DNA from: an uncultured Verrucomicrobiota bacterium
GTDB taxonomy: Bacteria; Verrucomicrobiota; Kiritimatiellia; RFP12; UBA1067
Assembly: GCA_946631345.1 (NCBI GenBank)
Contig: CAMPAA010000018.1
Location: 1 to 23,342 of the forward strand
Length of the DNA stretch: 23,342 nucleotides
Direction of reading: 5' to 3'
The position numbers were made by a program, and so were the translations under genes. The notes below the pieces were generated by a model. That model ran no database searches and had not been told where the DNA came from. It worked only from the letters and a program-made list of their open reading frames with translations. How positions within the stretch are numbered: the stretch's first letter is position 1; every line of letters starts with the position of its first letter. This document shows, one piece after another, positions 1-8,690 of the stretch.

Positions 1-2
1 TC

Positions 3-1064
3 AGGATAATCGCCTGTTTCATGGTGATGCTCGTTCACACGTGCGAGCCGTTCTATTTCGATGCCGACGGCAACACGTTCTTCCAGTCGAAGAATGCCGC
101 GTTCTGGGCGTCATGGCTCGACTCCTTTGTACGTTGCTGTGTGCCTTTGTTCGTCATGGCGTCAAGCTATCTCCTGTTCCCGGTGACGCGCCCTACGGGA
201 GAGTTCTTCAAGCGGCGCCTGGTGCGCATCTTTATCCCTTACGCCGTGTGGATGTGTGTCTACACCGCCGTGTGGGGGGACTGGGCCAAACTGCCGTTCA
301 ATTTCCCGTTTGCGGGCGGGCATCTCTGGTTCGTGTATATGCTCATGGGGCTGTATCTCCTCATGCCGCTTCTCTCGCCATGGGCGGAGAAGGCGTCGGA
401 ACGCGAGGTGCGCGGCTGGCTGCTGCTTTGGCTGGCCACCACGCTATTCCCGTTCGTCCGCCTTTTCTGGCGTGCGAAGTTCGGTGCGCCGGAATTCGGC
501 CCGACTCCCTTCCTCTGGGGCGAAGCACCGTGGAACCGCTATGGCGCGTTCTATTACATAAGCGGTTTTTCCGGCTACATGCTCCTTGGGTTCTATTTCC
601 GCAAGTTCGTTCCGCAGCTGGACTGGCGCAAGACGCTTTCGCTTGCAACGCCCTTGTGGGTTGTCGGCATGGCGATCGTGTGGGGCTTCTTCTACTTCCG
701 CATCCCCGACGCGCAGGGATACCCCGTTCTGCGTCCTTATGCCTTTGCGGTGGATCTGGAGACGAGTTGGGAGTTTTGCGGATTCGGTGTCGCTCTCATG
801 GCGATCGCCTACTTTCTGTTGATCCGGAAGCTCGATTTTTCGGGAGGATTCTACCGGCGCATCGTGCGTCCGCTCTCCGAGGCCAGCTACGGAACGTACC
901 TTCTGCACATGCTCATCCTCGTTCCCGTAGTCGCCTGGTTCCGGCAGCGTCTCTCGCCGGCTCCGACTATGGTTGTCTCCGCCGTGACGTCATATGTCCT
1001 TGCGTCGGCGGCTGGTGTCCTGCTGCGGCGCATCCCGTTCGTAGGGCGCTTCATCGTAGGGTGA
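3..1064 (+). CDS. Acyltransferase 3 family membrane protein (5' partial)
   Basis: This is a polytopic inner-membrane O-acyltransferase of the OafA/WecH type, which moves acyl groups onto surface sugars or other acceptors. The frame is open to the left edge and codons before the first ATG at 21 read R-I-I-A-C-F, which fits the first membrane helix of the family, so the true start lies outside the window. Visible family marks are the conserved His in the first helix (V-M-L-V-H-T), the basic stretch F-F-K-R-R-L-V-R-I-F-I-P-Y, and the C-terminal S-Y-G-T-Y-L-L-H motif. About ten hydrophobic segments run through the roughly 350 residues seen. The acceptor cannot be told from sequence. The gene is followed by the leu leader and has no visible link with it. 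Confidence 0.85.
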   Translation, partial: RIIACFMVMLVHTCEPFYFDADGNTFFQSKNAAFWASWLDSFVRCCVPLFVMASSYLLFPVTRPTGEFFKRRLVRIFIPYAVWMCVYTAVWGDWAKLPFNFPFAGGHLWFVYMLMGLYLLMPLLSPWAEKASEREVRGWLLLWLATTLFPFVRLFWRAKFGAPEFGPTPFLWGEAPWNRYGAFYYISGFSGYMLLGFYFRKFVPQLDWRKTLSLATPLWVVGMAIVWGFFYFRIPDAQGYPVLRPYAFAVDLETSWEFCGFGVALMAIAYFLLIRKLDFSGGFYRRIVRPLSEASYGTYLLHMLILVPVVAWFRQRLSPAPTMVVSAVTSYVLASAAGVLLRRIPFVGRFIVG

Positions 1065-1157
1065 CTCGCTGCAAGGCAACTGGCTGCGCATGGATGATGT
1101 TCACGCAGCAACGTGGCAGGTGGCATGTTTTTTCATGCTAATTGCGCGTGTGACGGC

Positions 1158-1167
1158 GGGGGGGGGG
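1158..1167. repeat. 10-G homopolymer tract
   Basis: Ten consecutive G residues lie between the acyltransferase gene and the leu promoter, about 20 bp upstream of the -35 box. Such runs are prone to slippage. A second, longer run occurs at 16065-16076. Confidence 0.9.
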
Positions 1168-1186
1168 ATGCCGGCCGTAGGTTCGA

Positions 1187-1215
1187 TTGCCTTTTGGGCG
1201 GGGTTGTGGTACAAT
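1187..1215 (+). promoter_or_regulatory. leu operon promoter
   Basis: A -35 box TTGCCT (1187-1192) and a -10 box TACAAT (1210-1215) are separated by 17 bp. The -10 box is preceded by TGG, giving an extended -10, TTGTGGTACAAT, that is shared with other promoters in this window. Transcription should begin near 1222, giving a leader of about 180 nt before leuA. Confidence 0.75.
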
Positions 1216-1238
1216 ACGCGCCCATCAGGAACAAATAA

Positions 1239-1313
1239 ATGAACGGAATGCTTGAGTTTGCGCGACTTCTTAACCTTGGCCTTACGGTCCGGGGCGGGTT
1301 CGCGTACGCTTGA
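1239..1313 (+). CDS. leuL: leu operon leader peptide (24 aa)
   Basis: A 24-codon frame begins with ATG at 1239, eight nt after an AGGA Shine-Dalgarno element (1227-1230), and ends at TGA 1311-1313. Codons 10-15 read L-L-N-L-G-L; all four Leu codons are CTT, and a fifth Leu is codon 5. After this comes T-V-R-G-G; as I recall, a V-R-G stretch also follows the Leu run in enterobacterial leu leader peptides. The frame sits between a good promoter and a terminator stem upstream of leuA. The expected role is sensing charged tRNA-Leu: stalling at the Leu codons would free the downstream strand 1291-1303 to form an antiterminator. The peptide itself probably has no function. Function is inferred from layout; the codons and structures are seen directly. 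Confidence 0.85.
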   Translation: MNGMLEFARLLNLGLTVRGGFAYA

Positions 1314-1360
1314 ACAAAGTAAATCCAAGGAAAGTTCCAAGCAAAAGGCGGTCCCGCTCT
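1291..1360 (+). promoter_or_regulatory. Antiterminator pairing of the leu attenuator
   Basis: Bases 1291-1303 can pair with 1348-1360. Twelve of 13 positions pair, three of them as G-U wobbles, with a single U-U mismatch at 1299/1352. The 3' strand of this pairing is the same stretch (1349-1360) that forms the 5' arm of the terminator, so the two folds exclude each other. The 5' strand overlaps the last codons of the leader peptide, so a ribosome that reaches the stop codon would cover it and favour termination. Confidence 0.75.
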
Positions 1361-1379
1361 AAGGAGAGCGGGACCGTTT
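1349..1379 (+). terminator. leu attenuator terminator
   Basis: A perfect 12-bp stem pairs CGGTCCCGCTCT (1349-1360) with 1365-1376 around an AAGG tetraloop. Only three T residues (1377-1379) follow, then CGC, so the U-tract is weak for an intrinsic terminator. The very stable stem and its position 21 nt before leuA fit an attenuator rather than an end-of-operon terminator. Confidence 0.8.
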
Positions 1380-1400
1380 CGCATACAAGGAATCCACAGC

Positions 1401-2918
1401 ATGAAAGATGACAGAGTAAAGTTCTTCGACACGACCTTGCGAGATGGCGAGCAAGCGCCAGGCTATTCCATGACGCTTGACGAGAAGGTGCGCATGGCCA
1501 AGCAGCTTGAGCGGCTTGGGGTGGACGCGATCGAGGCAGGGTTCGCCGCTGCATCGCCAGGAGACTTCGAGAGTGTGCGGCAGATCGCCAACACGGTGAA
1601 GGGTTGTGCGGTGTGCTCGCTGTCCCGGGCGCTCAGGCGAGACATAGATGCATCTGCCGAGGCGGTTGGCGGGGCTGCGCATCCACGCATCCACACGTTT
1701 CTGGCAACAAGCGACCTCCATCTGAAATGCAAGCTGCGCATCACGCGCGAACGTGCGCTTGAGCAGGTGCGCGAGATGGTCGCATACGCCCGGAGGAAAT
1801 GTGCAGAGGTCGAGTTCTCCGCCGAGGACGCCACGCGCACCGATCCCGATTTCCTCTGCGCGGTGGTTGAGGCGGCAATATCGAGCGGCGCGTCGGTTGT
1901 GAACCTGCCCGATACCGTGGGCTACGCCACACCGCAGGAGATCGCACAGATGGTTGGCGATGTGCGCCGCCGTGTGCCGAACATCGACCGCGCCGTCATA
2001 TCCATGCATGTACACGACGATCTCGGGCTTGCCGTAGCAAATTCCCTCGCCGGGGTTCTCGCCGGGGCACGGCAGGTGGAGTGCACCGTTTGCGGAATCG
2101 GTGAGCGTGCCGGCAATGCAGCGCTGGAGGAAATCGTGATGGGCCTGCGAACGCGCAGCGACTACTACGGTTTGTCGCACGGCATTCAGACCGAGGAGAT
2201 CGGCCGCACTGCACGGCTGCTCTCGTCTGTCACGGGAGTGAAGATATTCCCGTCGAAGGCGATCGTAGGCGCAAATGCGTTTGCGCACGAATCGGGCATA
2301 CACCAGCATGGGGTGATGAACGACGCCAGGACATACGAGATCATGACGCCGGCATCGGTCGGGGTGAAGAACACAGAACTCGTGCTCGGCAAGCATTCCG
2401 GCAAGCACGCCTTCGAGGAGCGGATAAAAACCCTTGGATATGAACTGGATGAGACGCGTGTGGATGAGCTGTTCGCGGACTTCAAGGCTCTGGCCGACCG
2501 CAAGAAGACGATACTGGATCGCGACCTCGTGGCGCTGGTGGAGTCCAAGATGTCTGCCAGGAAGCATCCTGAGCGCGAATGGCGGCTGGACACGTTTGTG
2601 GTGAACAGCGGCAATCACATGAGCGCGACGGCGCAGGTGACGCTCGTGCGCAACGGGAAGGCGCGGCAGGAGGCGGCGTTGGGTTCTGGTCCCATCTATG
2701 CGGCGTTCAGGGCGGTTGAGAAGATCATACGCCGGCGCTTCACGCTTGAGGACTACCGCATAGAGGCGGTGACCGAGAGACGCGATGCGTTGGGCGAGGT
2801 GTTTGTGAAGATATCCGACAAACGCGGCTCCTACCGCGGAAGGGGCGTTTCCACGGATATCATCAAGGGAAGCATACTGGCGCTGTTGAACGCCGTGAAC
2901 CAGATGCTGGAGGTGTGA
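1401..2918 (+). CDS. leuA: 2-isopropylmalate synthase
   Basis: The enzyme condenses acetyl-CoA with 2-oxoisovalerate to give 2-isopropylmalate, the committed step of leucine synthesis. The 505 residues have the usual length. The N-terminal TIM barrel starts with D-T-T-L-R-D-G-E-Q (residues 10-18, including catalytic Arg14 and metal ligand Asp15). The metal-binding H-V-H-D-D-L-G and the G-I-G-E-R-A-G-N motif are present, as is H-E-S-G-I-H-Q-H. Residues from about 360 on form the LeuA regulatory domain, where leucine feedback acts in the family. The ATG at 1401 follows an AAGGA element (1387-1391) at 9 nt. leuC starts one base after the stop, so translation is probably coupled. Expression should be controlled by the attenuator just upstream. 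Confidence 0.97.
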   Translation: MKDDRVKFFDTTLRDGEQAPGYSMTLDEKVRMAKQLERLGVDAIEAGFAAASPGDFESVRQIANTVKGCAVCSLSRALRRDIDASAEAVGGAAHPRIHTFLATSDLHLKCKLRITRERALEQVREMVAYARRKCAEVEFSAEDATRTDPDFLCAVVEAAISSGASVVNLPDTVGYATPQEIAQMVGDVRRRVPNIDRAVISMHVHDDLGLAVANSLAGVLAGARQVECTVCGIGERAGNAALEEIVMGLRTRSDYYGLSHGIQTEEIGRTARLLSSVTGVKIFPSKAIVGANAFAHESGIHQHGVMNDARTYEIMTPASVGVKNTELVLGKHSGKHAFEERIKTLGYELDETRVDELFADFKALADRKKTILDRDLVALVESKMSARKHPEREWRLDTFVVNSGNHMSATAQVTLVRNGKARQEAALGSGPIYAAFRAVEKIIRRRFTLEDYRIEAVTERRDALGEVFVKISDKRGSYRGRGVSTDIIKGSILALLNAVNQMLEV

Positions 2919-2919
2919 C

Positions 2920-4200
2920 ATGGCGACGATGACAATGAGCCAGAAGATACTGGCGGCGCACGCCGGAAAGCGCGAGGTGCATGCGGGCGAGCTTGTCATG
3001 GCGAAGCTCGACCTGGTGCTCGGAAACGACATCACAGCGCCCGTCGCGATCGGGGAGTTCCCGAAGTTCGGGCGCGCGGAGGTGTTCGACCGCGAGAAGG
3101 TCGCGCTCGTTCCAGACCATTTCACCCCGAACAAGGACATAAAGGCGGCGACGCAGTGCGCATGCATGAGGAGGTTCGCGCGCGAGCAGGGGGTGGTCAA
3201 CTATTTCGAGGTAGGCCACGACTGCGGCGTGGAGCATGCTCTCATCCCAGAGAAGGGGCTTGTGACAGCAGGGGATCTTGTAATTGGTGCGGACAGCCAT
3301 ACATGCACATACGGCGCAATCGGCGCGTTCTCCACCGGCATCGGTTCGACCGACATGGCATGTGGCATGGCGACGGGGCGCACGTGGTTCCGCGTGCCGG
3401 AGGCGATCCGCGTGGAGCTCATCGGGAGTTTCCGTCGCCATGTGAGCGGCAAAGACCTAATACTTCACCTCATCGGACTGATCGGCGTAGACGGAGCCCG
3501 CTACCAGTCGCTTGAGTTCACAGGGCCGGGGGTGTCCGCGCTAACGATGGACGACCGCTTCACTGTGGCAAACATGGCGATCGAGGCTGGTGCGAAGAAC
3601 GGCATATTCCCTGTGGATCAGACGTGTCTCGGCTATCTTCGGGAGCATGGAGCCCGTACGCCGACGGTATACGAGGCCGACCCCGGCGCCGGATACGCTC
3701 GCACGGTCAGCATCGATCTTTCACTGCTGCGGCCTACGGTTGCGTTTCCGCATCTGCCGGAGAACACCCGCACCATCGACGAGGTGGGCAACATACCTGT
3801 AGACCAGGTGGTGATAGGTAGCTGCACGAACGGACGCCTCTCCGATCTGCGCATAGCCGCAGAGATACTCGACGGGCGTGTGATCGCGCCGCACGTACGT
3901 TGCATCGTGATTCCAGCCACGCAACGCATATGGATTGAAGCGCTTGAACGCGGCTATCTGCGGACTTTCGCAGAGGCGGGGTGCGTGGTTTCGCCGCCTA
4001 CGTGCGGCCCGTGCCTTGGCGGGCATATGGGGATACTTGCGAAAGGGGAACGTGCTGTGGCCACCACGAACCGCAACTTCGTGGGTCGCATGGGACATGT
4101 TGAGAGCGAAATATATCTCGCGTCGCCAGCGGTTGCGGCGGCCAGCGCCATTGCCGGCAGAATCACCTCGCCTGAATCAGTGATGGAGGAAGGAACATGA
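2920..4200 (+). CDS. leuC: 3-isopropylmalate dehydratase large subunit
   Basis: This subunit carries the [4Fe-4S] cluster of isopropylmalate isomerase, which turns 2- into 3-isopropylmalate together with LeuD. The cluster ligands are visible as Cys302 in V-I-G-S-C-T-N-G-R and Cys362/Cys365 in T-C-G-P-C-L-G-G-H. Other aconitase-family marks are G-A-D-S-H-T-C-T-Y-G-A. At 426 residues it belongs to the shorter LeuC/homoaconitase-type lineage found in archaea and many anaerobes, not the 466-residue enterobacterial form; this pairs well with the short LeuD that follows. The stop overlaps the leuD start as ATGA. A homoaconitase role is possible in principle but unlikely inside a full leu operon. 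Confidence 0.96.
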   Translation: MATMTMSQKILAAHAGKREVHAGELVMAKLDLVLGNDITAPVAIGEFPKFGRAEVFDREKVALVPDHFTPNKDIKAATQCACMRRFAREQGVVNYFEVGHDCGVEHALIPEKGLVTAGDLVIGADSHTCTYGAIGAFSTGIGSTDMACGMATGRTWFRVPEAIRVELIGSFRRHVSGKDLILHLIGLIGVDGARYQSLEFTGPGVSALTMDDRFTVANMAIEAGAKNGIFPVDQTCLGYLREHGARTPTVYEADPGAGYARTVSIDLSLLRPTVAFPHLPENTRTIDEVGNIPVDQVVIGSCTNGRLSDLRIAAEILDGRVIAPHVRCIVIPATQRIWIEALERGYLRTFAEAGCVVSPPTCGPCLGGHMGILAKGERAVATTNRNFVGRMGHVESEIYLASPAVAAASAIAGRITSPESVMEEGT

Positions 4201-4684
4201 AAATCAGAGGAAAGACATTCAAGTACGGCGATAACGTCGACACCGACGTCATCATTCCGGCGCGGTACCTTAACACGTCTGACGCAAGCGAACTGGCACG
4301 GCACTGCATGGAGGATATCGACTCGAGCTTCGCATCGGCTGTGCGTGCCGGCGACATTATGGTGGCCGGACGCAACTTTGGGTGCGGGAGTTCGCGCGAA
4401 CACGCCCCGCTCGCGATCAAGGCAAGCGGCGTGGCCTGCGTTGTCGCGTCGACGTTCGCACGCATCTTCTACCGCAACGCGCTCAACATCGGCCTGCCTA
4501 TACTGGAATGTCCGGAGGCGGCGGCCGGAATCGGGGCTGGCGACGTGATTGCCATCGATCTTAACGAGGGGACGATAATGGATGAGACCTCTGGGCGGAC
4601 GTTCCGCGCCGAACCGTTCCCGCCGTTCATGCAGGAGCTGATTGCGGCAGGGGGTCTTGCCGAATACATGAAGGGAGGTCGCCA

Positions 4685-4688
<4 letters not shown>
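4197..4688 (+). CDS. leuD: 3-isopropylmalate dehydratase small subunit
   Basis: This is the swivelling small subunit that completes the substrate site of isopropylmalate isomerase with LeuC. The 163 residues have the length of the archaeal/anaerobe-type LeuD. Key motifs are D-N-V-D-T-D-V-I-I-P-A-R-Y-L near the N terminus, the substrate loop G-C-G-S-S-R-E-H-A-P, and F-A-R-I-F-Y-R-N-A-L-N-I-G-L-P. The start codon overlaps the leuC stop by four bases and its own stop overlaps leuB in the same ATGA manner, so the four genes look translationally coupled. Confidence 0.96.
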
Positions 4689-5752
<1,064 letters not shown>

Positions 5753-5768
5753 TGGTATAATAGCGGGC

Positions 5769-5792
5769 ATGAAGAGAGGTTGTGCAAAATGA
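5769..5792 (+). CDS. Possible leaderless mini-ORF coupled to ribF
   Basis: A seven-codon frame, M-K-R-G-C-A-K, starts with an ATG at the predicted transcription start and ends in ATGA overlapping the ribF start at 5789. Its ATG lies 8 nt after the -10 box, about the same spacing as the leaderless candidates at 6676 and 9773. It may only be the stretch that carries the ribF Shine-Dalgarno (GAGAGG, 5774-5779); translation is unproven. Confidence 0.3.
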   Translation: MKRGCAK

Positions 5793-6670
5793 GGACGCCG
5801 CGTAGTGCGTCCGTGGCCGGAGGCGTAAGGTTGGCCGTCGGGTTCTTTGATGGAGTCCATCTGGGCCATCGGAAGATACTTGCCGGAGCCAACGCCGTGC
5901 TGACGTTCATGAACCATCCGCTTTCGGTGCTGGACCCATCGCATGCGCCTTCCATGCTGATGGACGTGGACGATCGCCTCGCCTGCCTTGAGCGCGCCGG
6001 CGCCAGGGGGCCGCGCGATGTGCGTGCAGTCAGGTTCACACGCGGGTTCGCCGAGATGCGGCCTGAAGGCTTCGCTGACTTTCTGCGGCGCGAATATCCC
6101 GCGATTGAGCGCATACACTGCGGTGCAAACTGGCGTTTCGGGCGGAATGGCGAGGGGACCCCGGCTATGCTGCGCGCAATGGGGTTTGACGTTAAGGTGT
6201 GCCGCTACGCGAAATACGGTGGCGAACGCGTATCCTCCACGCGCATACGCGCTGCGCTATCCGAAGGGGCCTTGGCGGATGCCAACGCTATGTTGGGGCG
6301 GCCTTTCTCCGTGTCTGGAACGGTCGTCCGCGGAAAGGGCGTCGGGCGTCTGCTCGGAGCGCCCACGCTAAATCTTACAGTGGCACCGCCGCTGATGCCA
6401 GGCGTGTACGCGGTGGATACGTCGTTAGGCCATGGCGTGGCCAACTATGGCGTTGCCCCTACGATGGGCCGAAAAGCGTGGGCGGCGCCTGTTCTGGAGG
6501 TGCATCTGCTCGACGGGAGTGCTCTGGACGGCGCGCAAGCCGCGCCGACGCGGCTTCGCGTGGAATTCCTCTCGTTCATCCGCCATGAGCGGATGTTCGC
6601 ATCGCAGGAGATGTTGCGTGAGCAGATTGCCGCCGATATCGGTAAGGCGGCGGAATTGTGGTATAATTGA
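5789..6670 (+). CDS. ribF: Bifunctional riboflavin kinase / FAD synthetase
   Basis: RibF phosphorylates riboflavin to FMN and adenylates FMN to FAD. The N-terminal nucleotidyltransferase domain shows G-F-F-D-G-V-H-L-G-H, T-F-M-N-H-P, G-A-N-W-R-F-G and V-S-S-T-R-I-R. The C-terminal kinase domain shows G-K-G-V-G-R-L-L-G-A-P-T-L-N-L and P-G-V-Y-A-V. I place the start at ATG 5789, nine nt after GAGAGG; the TTG at 5780 abuts that element and is unlikely. The 293-residue product is somewhat short: the helix between the G-H motif and T-F-x-x-H-P is trimmed by about 20 residues against typical RibF. Its last codons (TTG TGG TAT AAT TGA) double as the next promoter. Confidence 0.92.
   Translation: MRTPRSASVAGGVRLAVGFFDGVHLGHRKILAGANAVLTFMNHPLSVLDPSHAPSMLMDVDDRLACLERAGARGPRDVRAVRFTRGFAEMRPEGFADFLRREYPAIERIHCGANWRFGRNGEGTPAMLRAMGFDVKVCRYAKYGGERVSSTRIRAALSEGALADANAMLGRPFSVSGTVVRGKGVGRLLGAPTLNLTVAPPLMPGVYAVDTSLGHGVANYGVAPTMGRKAWAAPVLEVHLLDGSALDGAQAAPTRLRVEFLSFIRHERMFASQEMLREQIAADIGKAAELWYN
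6656..6667 (+). promoter_or_regulatory. Extended -10 promoter of the bat genes
   Basis: TTGTGGTATAAT at 6656-6667 is a perfect -10 with TGG extension and lies inside the last four codons of ribF. No good -35 box is visible 16-18 bp upstream. The first in-frame ATG of the next gene (6676) is 9 nt downstream, where transcription itself should start. Confidence 0.65.
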
Positions 6671-6675
6671 CGTCA

Positions 6676-7644
6676 ATGTTTTTGAGCGGCATATTAGAGG
6701 AATGTGCAGGGCTGTACCGTTGGCTTGGCGCGCCGGCGGTGCTCGTGGCATGCTGTGCGGTACCCGCCTTTGGGGCGGTTTCGGCCGACCTGTCGAAAAA
6801 CGGCGTCACGCTCGTCATCTCGGCCTCGCCCGATCGGGTGGATGTAGCCCGCGACTTCGAGGTAACGGTGAAGGCGACCGTTCCCGCAGGGCGGACGCTG
6901 ACCATGCCCGATCTGCGCGACCGCTTTCGCGGATTCTCGGTGGCCGAGGATTTCTCGGATGAGCCGGTTGTTGGGGAAGACGGTTCCACCACATACGTCT
7001 CCAGCTGGAGGCTTGTGCCGAAGCCGTGCGAGAAGGTGTACAAGCTCGCGCCGTTCGTGATCGCCGACTTCTACACGGCGCCGGTCTATTTCGACGGGCC
7101 GGATGCCCGTGAACCGGTGACCGGTGGCATCGAGGTGGACCCAAAGAAGGATATGCCGCCGCTTTCCTGGAAGCTGGTGCGCACCTGTGCGTTGGCGCTG
7201 CTGGCGCTGGCGGCGGTAATCGTTGGCATCTGGTGGACGGTGAAGAAGATCATGCAGAAGGTCAGAGAGCACCGGATGAGCCCGATCGAGCGCGCGATGC
7301 TGGAGCTTGATCGCCTGCTGAAGAAGGGGTTGCCCGGGCGCGGGCGCTACAAGGACTTCTACGTGGAGCTGACGATGGTAGTGCGCCGCTATATCCAGCG
7401 CCGCCATGACGTGCGAGCGCCCAACCTCACCACGGACGAGTTCCTCCGCGCGGCTTCGGAGAATCCGGCATTTACGCGTGAGGCGATCGCCGAGCTGAAG
7501 CAGTTCCTTGAATCCGCCGACATGGTGAAGTTCGCTGGTGTGGAGGCCACGCCGGAGATGGCCGACTCCGCCACGGACAAGGCGAAGGGATACCTTACCG
7601 CAGATAGCAGGCAGGTGGCGGGAGCGGGGCGCCGGGCGTCATGA
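6676..7644 (+). CDS. BatD/DUF4381-like membrane protein
   Basis: This is a single-pass membrane protein of the Bat (MoxR-associated, aerotolerance-type) cluster. A hydrophobic N-terminal segment (W-L-G-A-P-A-V-L-V-A-C-C) looks like a signal sequence. A periplasmic beta-rich region of about 110 residues follows, then a membrane helix near residues 165-190. The C-terminal cytosolic helical domain (P-I-E-R-A-M-L-E-L-D, R-R-Y-I-Q-R-R, M-V-K-F-A) is the one shared by BatD and DUF4381 proteins. The frame opens right after a stop at 6664, leaving ATG 6676 as the best start with no Shine-Dalgarno, so translation may be leaderless. It overlaps the next gene by ATGA. Its role, probably assembly of a von Willebrand A complex with the next two proteins, is inferred from family context. 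Confidence 0.75.
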   Translation: MFLSGILEECAGLYRWLGAPAVLVACCAVPAFGAVSADLSKNGVTLVISASPDRVDVARDFEVTVKATVPAGRTLTMPDLRDRFRGFSVAEDFSDEPVVGEDGSTTYVSSWRLVPKPCEKVYKLAPFVIADFYTAPVYFDGPDAREPVTGGIEVDPKKDMPPLSWKLVRTCALALLALAAVIVGIWWTVKKIMQKVREHRMSPIERAMLELDRLLKKGLPGRGRYKDFYVELTMVVRRYIQRRHDVRAPNLTTDEFLRAASENPAFTREAIAELKQFLESADMVKFAGVEATPEMADSATDKAKGYLTADSRQVAGAGRRAS

Positions 7645-8690
7645 GTTTCGCTTGTCCATATGCGTTCCTGCTGGCGCTTCCGCTCGGAGCTGCGGCATGG
7701 AGGATGCTGCGCCGCGGCCGTCGCAGCGGCGTAAAGTTCGCGCCGGTACGGCGGCTCCCCCCGAGAACCGCAGGCTGGCGCGCGAGGCTCGCCAACCTCA
7801 CCCCGTTCATCTTCCTCGCAGGCGCGGCGCTGCTCATGGTGGCGTGCGCCCGTCCGCGCAAGGCGCTGAACCGCGAGAGCCGCAACGTTGAGGCCATCGC
7901 GATCGCCATGACGGTGGACGTATCCGGCTCGATGGAGGCGCTGGACCTTTCGCCAACCAACGTGCGCAACCTGGATGAGGCGAGGACTCGTCTCGACGTT
8001 GTGAAGGAGCTGTTCGCCAAGTTCGTGGAGGCCAGGCCCGATGACCTGATCGGTCTGATCACCTTCGGCGGATACGCATCATCCCGCGCACCGCTCACTG
8101 CGGACCATGATGCGCTGCTGCACGTGCTTAAAGGCGTGGAGGTCCCGGCGATGAGCTTTGACGCCAACGGCAACATCGTCGATCCGGACGAGACGATGAC
8201 GGCGGTCGGCGACGGACTTGCGACGGCGCTTGCGCGCCTGAAGAACGCCGAGACGAAATCGCGCATCGTGATCCTCCTTTCCGACGGCGTGTCGAACACC
8301 GGCGCGGTCGATCCTGACGATGCCGCGGCGGCGGCGGCCAAGCTGGGCATCCGCGTGTACACGATAGGCGTCGGCACTCATTCCGCCCGCACTCCGTTTC
8401 GCGCCAAGGACATGTTCGGCCGCACGTCTGTGCAGTACGCCAACATGTCCTTCGACGAGTCTCAGCTGAAGTCCATCGCCAAGAAGACCGGCGCGCGTTA
8501 CTTCGGCGTGCGTGACGCGAAGGGGCTGAGAACGGCGCTTGAGGAGATCGATTCGCTTGAGAAGACAACGCTCGACCGCACGGTGTTCCAGCGGTATCGC
8601 GAATATTTCCCGCCGTTCCTGTTCGCCGGGGCGGCGCTTGTGCTGGCTGCGGTTTCGCTCCAGATGATGGCGTCAAGGAGGCTTGCGTAA
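7641..8690 (+). CDS. batA: BatA-like von Willebrand factor A protein
   Basis: This 349-residue protein has two N-terminal membrane helices (about 7-20 and 54-70), a von Willebrand A domain (about 88-290) facing the periplasm or the membrane surface, and one C-terminal helix (about 325-343). This is the BatA layout. The MIDAS metal site is intact: D93-V-S-G-S97 followed by a later S-D-G (L-L-S-D-G-V-S-N-T-G). The acidic insertion between, around F-D-A-N-G-N-I-V-D-P-D-E, contains the usual T of the site (M-T-A-V-G-D-G). It overlaps the preceding gene by four bases and the next by one, so the three are certainly co-translated. In other bacteria Bat proteins are linked to stress tolerance and envelope integrity; the precise activity is unknown. 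Confidence 0.88.
   Translation: MSFACPYAFLLALPLGAAAWRMLRRGRRSGVKFAPVRRLPPRTAGWRARLANLTPFIFLAGAALLMVACARPRKALNRESRNVEAIAIAMTVDVSGSMEALDLSPTNVRNLDEARTRLDVVKELFAKFVEARPDDLIGLITFGGYASSRAPLTADHDALLHVLKGVEVPAMSFDANGNIVDPDETMTAVGDGLATALARLKNAETKSRIVILLSDGVSNTGAVDPDDAAAAAAKLGIRVYTIGVGTHSARTPFRAKDMFGRTSVQYANMSFDESQLKSIAKKTGARYFGVRDAKGLRTALEEIDSLEKTTLDRTVFQRYREYFPPFLFAGAALVLAAVSLQMMASRRLA

Noticed and set aside
1083..1138. Stem GCTGCG/CGCAGC (1083-1088, 1104-1109) and GCATG-T6-CATGC (1123-1138) as a terminator of the acyltransferase gene
   Set aside because: The first stem has a 15-nt loop and its T run is 18 nt away; in the second the T run is the loop, not the tail. Neither is a normal intrinsic terminator.
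1359..3200. A 613-codon - strand frame opposite leuA and leuC
   Set aside because: It is a shadow of two unmistakable genes, rich in His, Arg and Cys, with no family motif.
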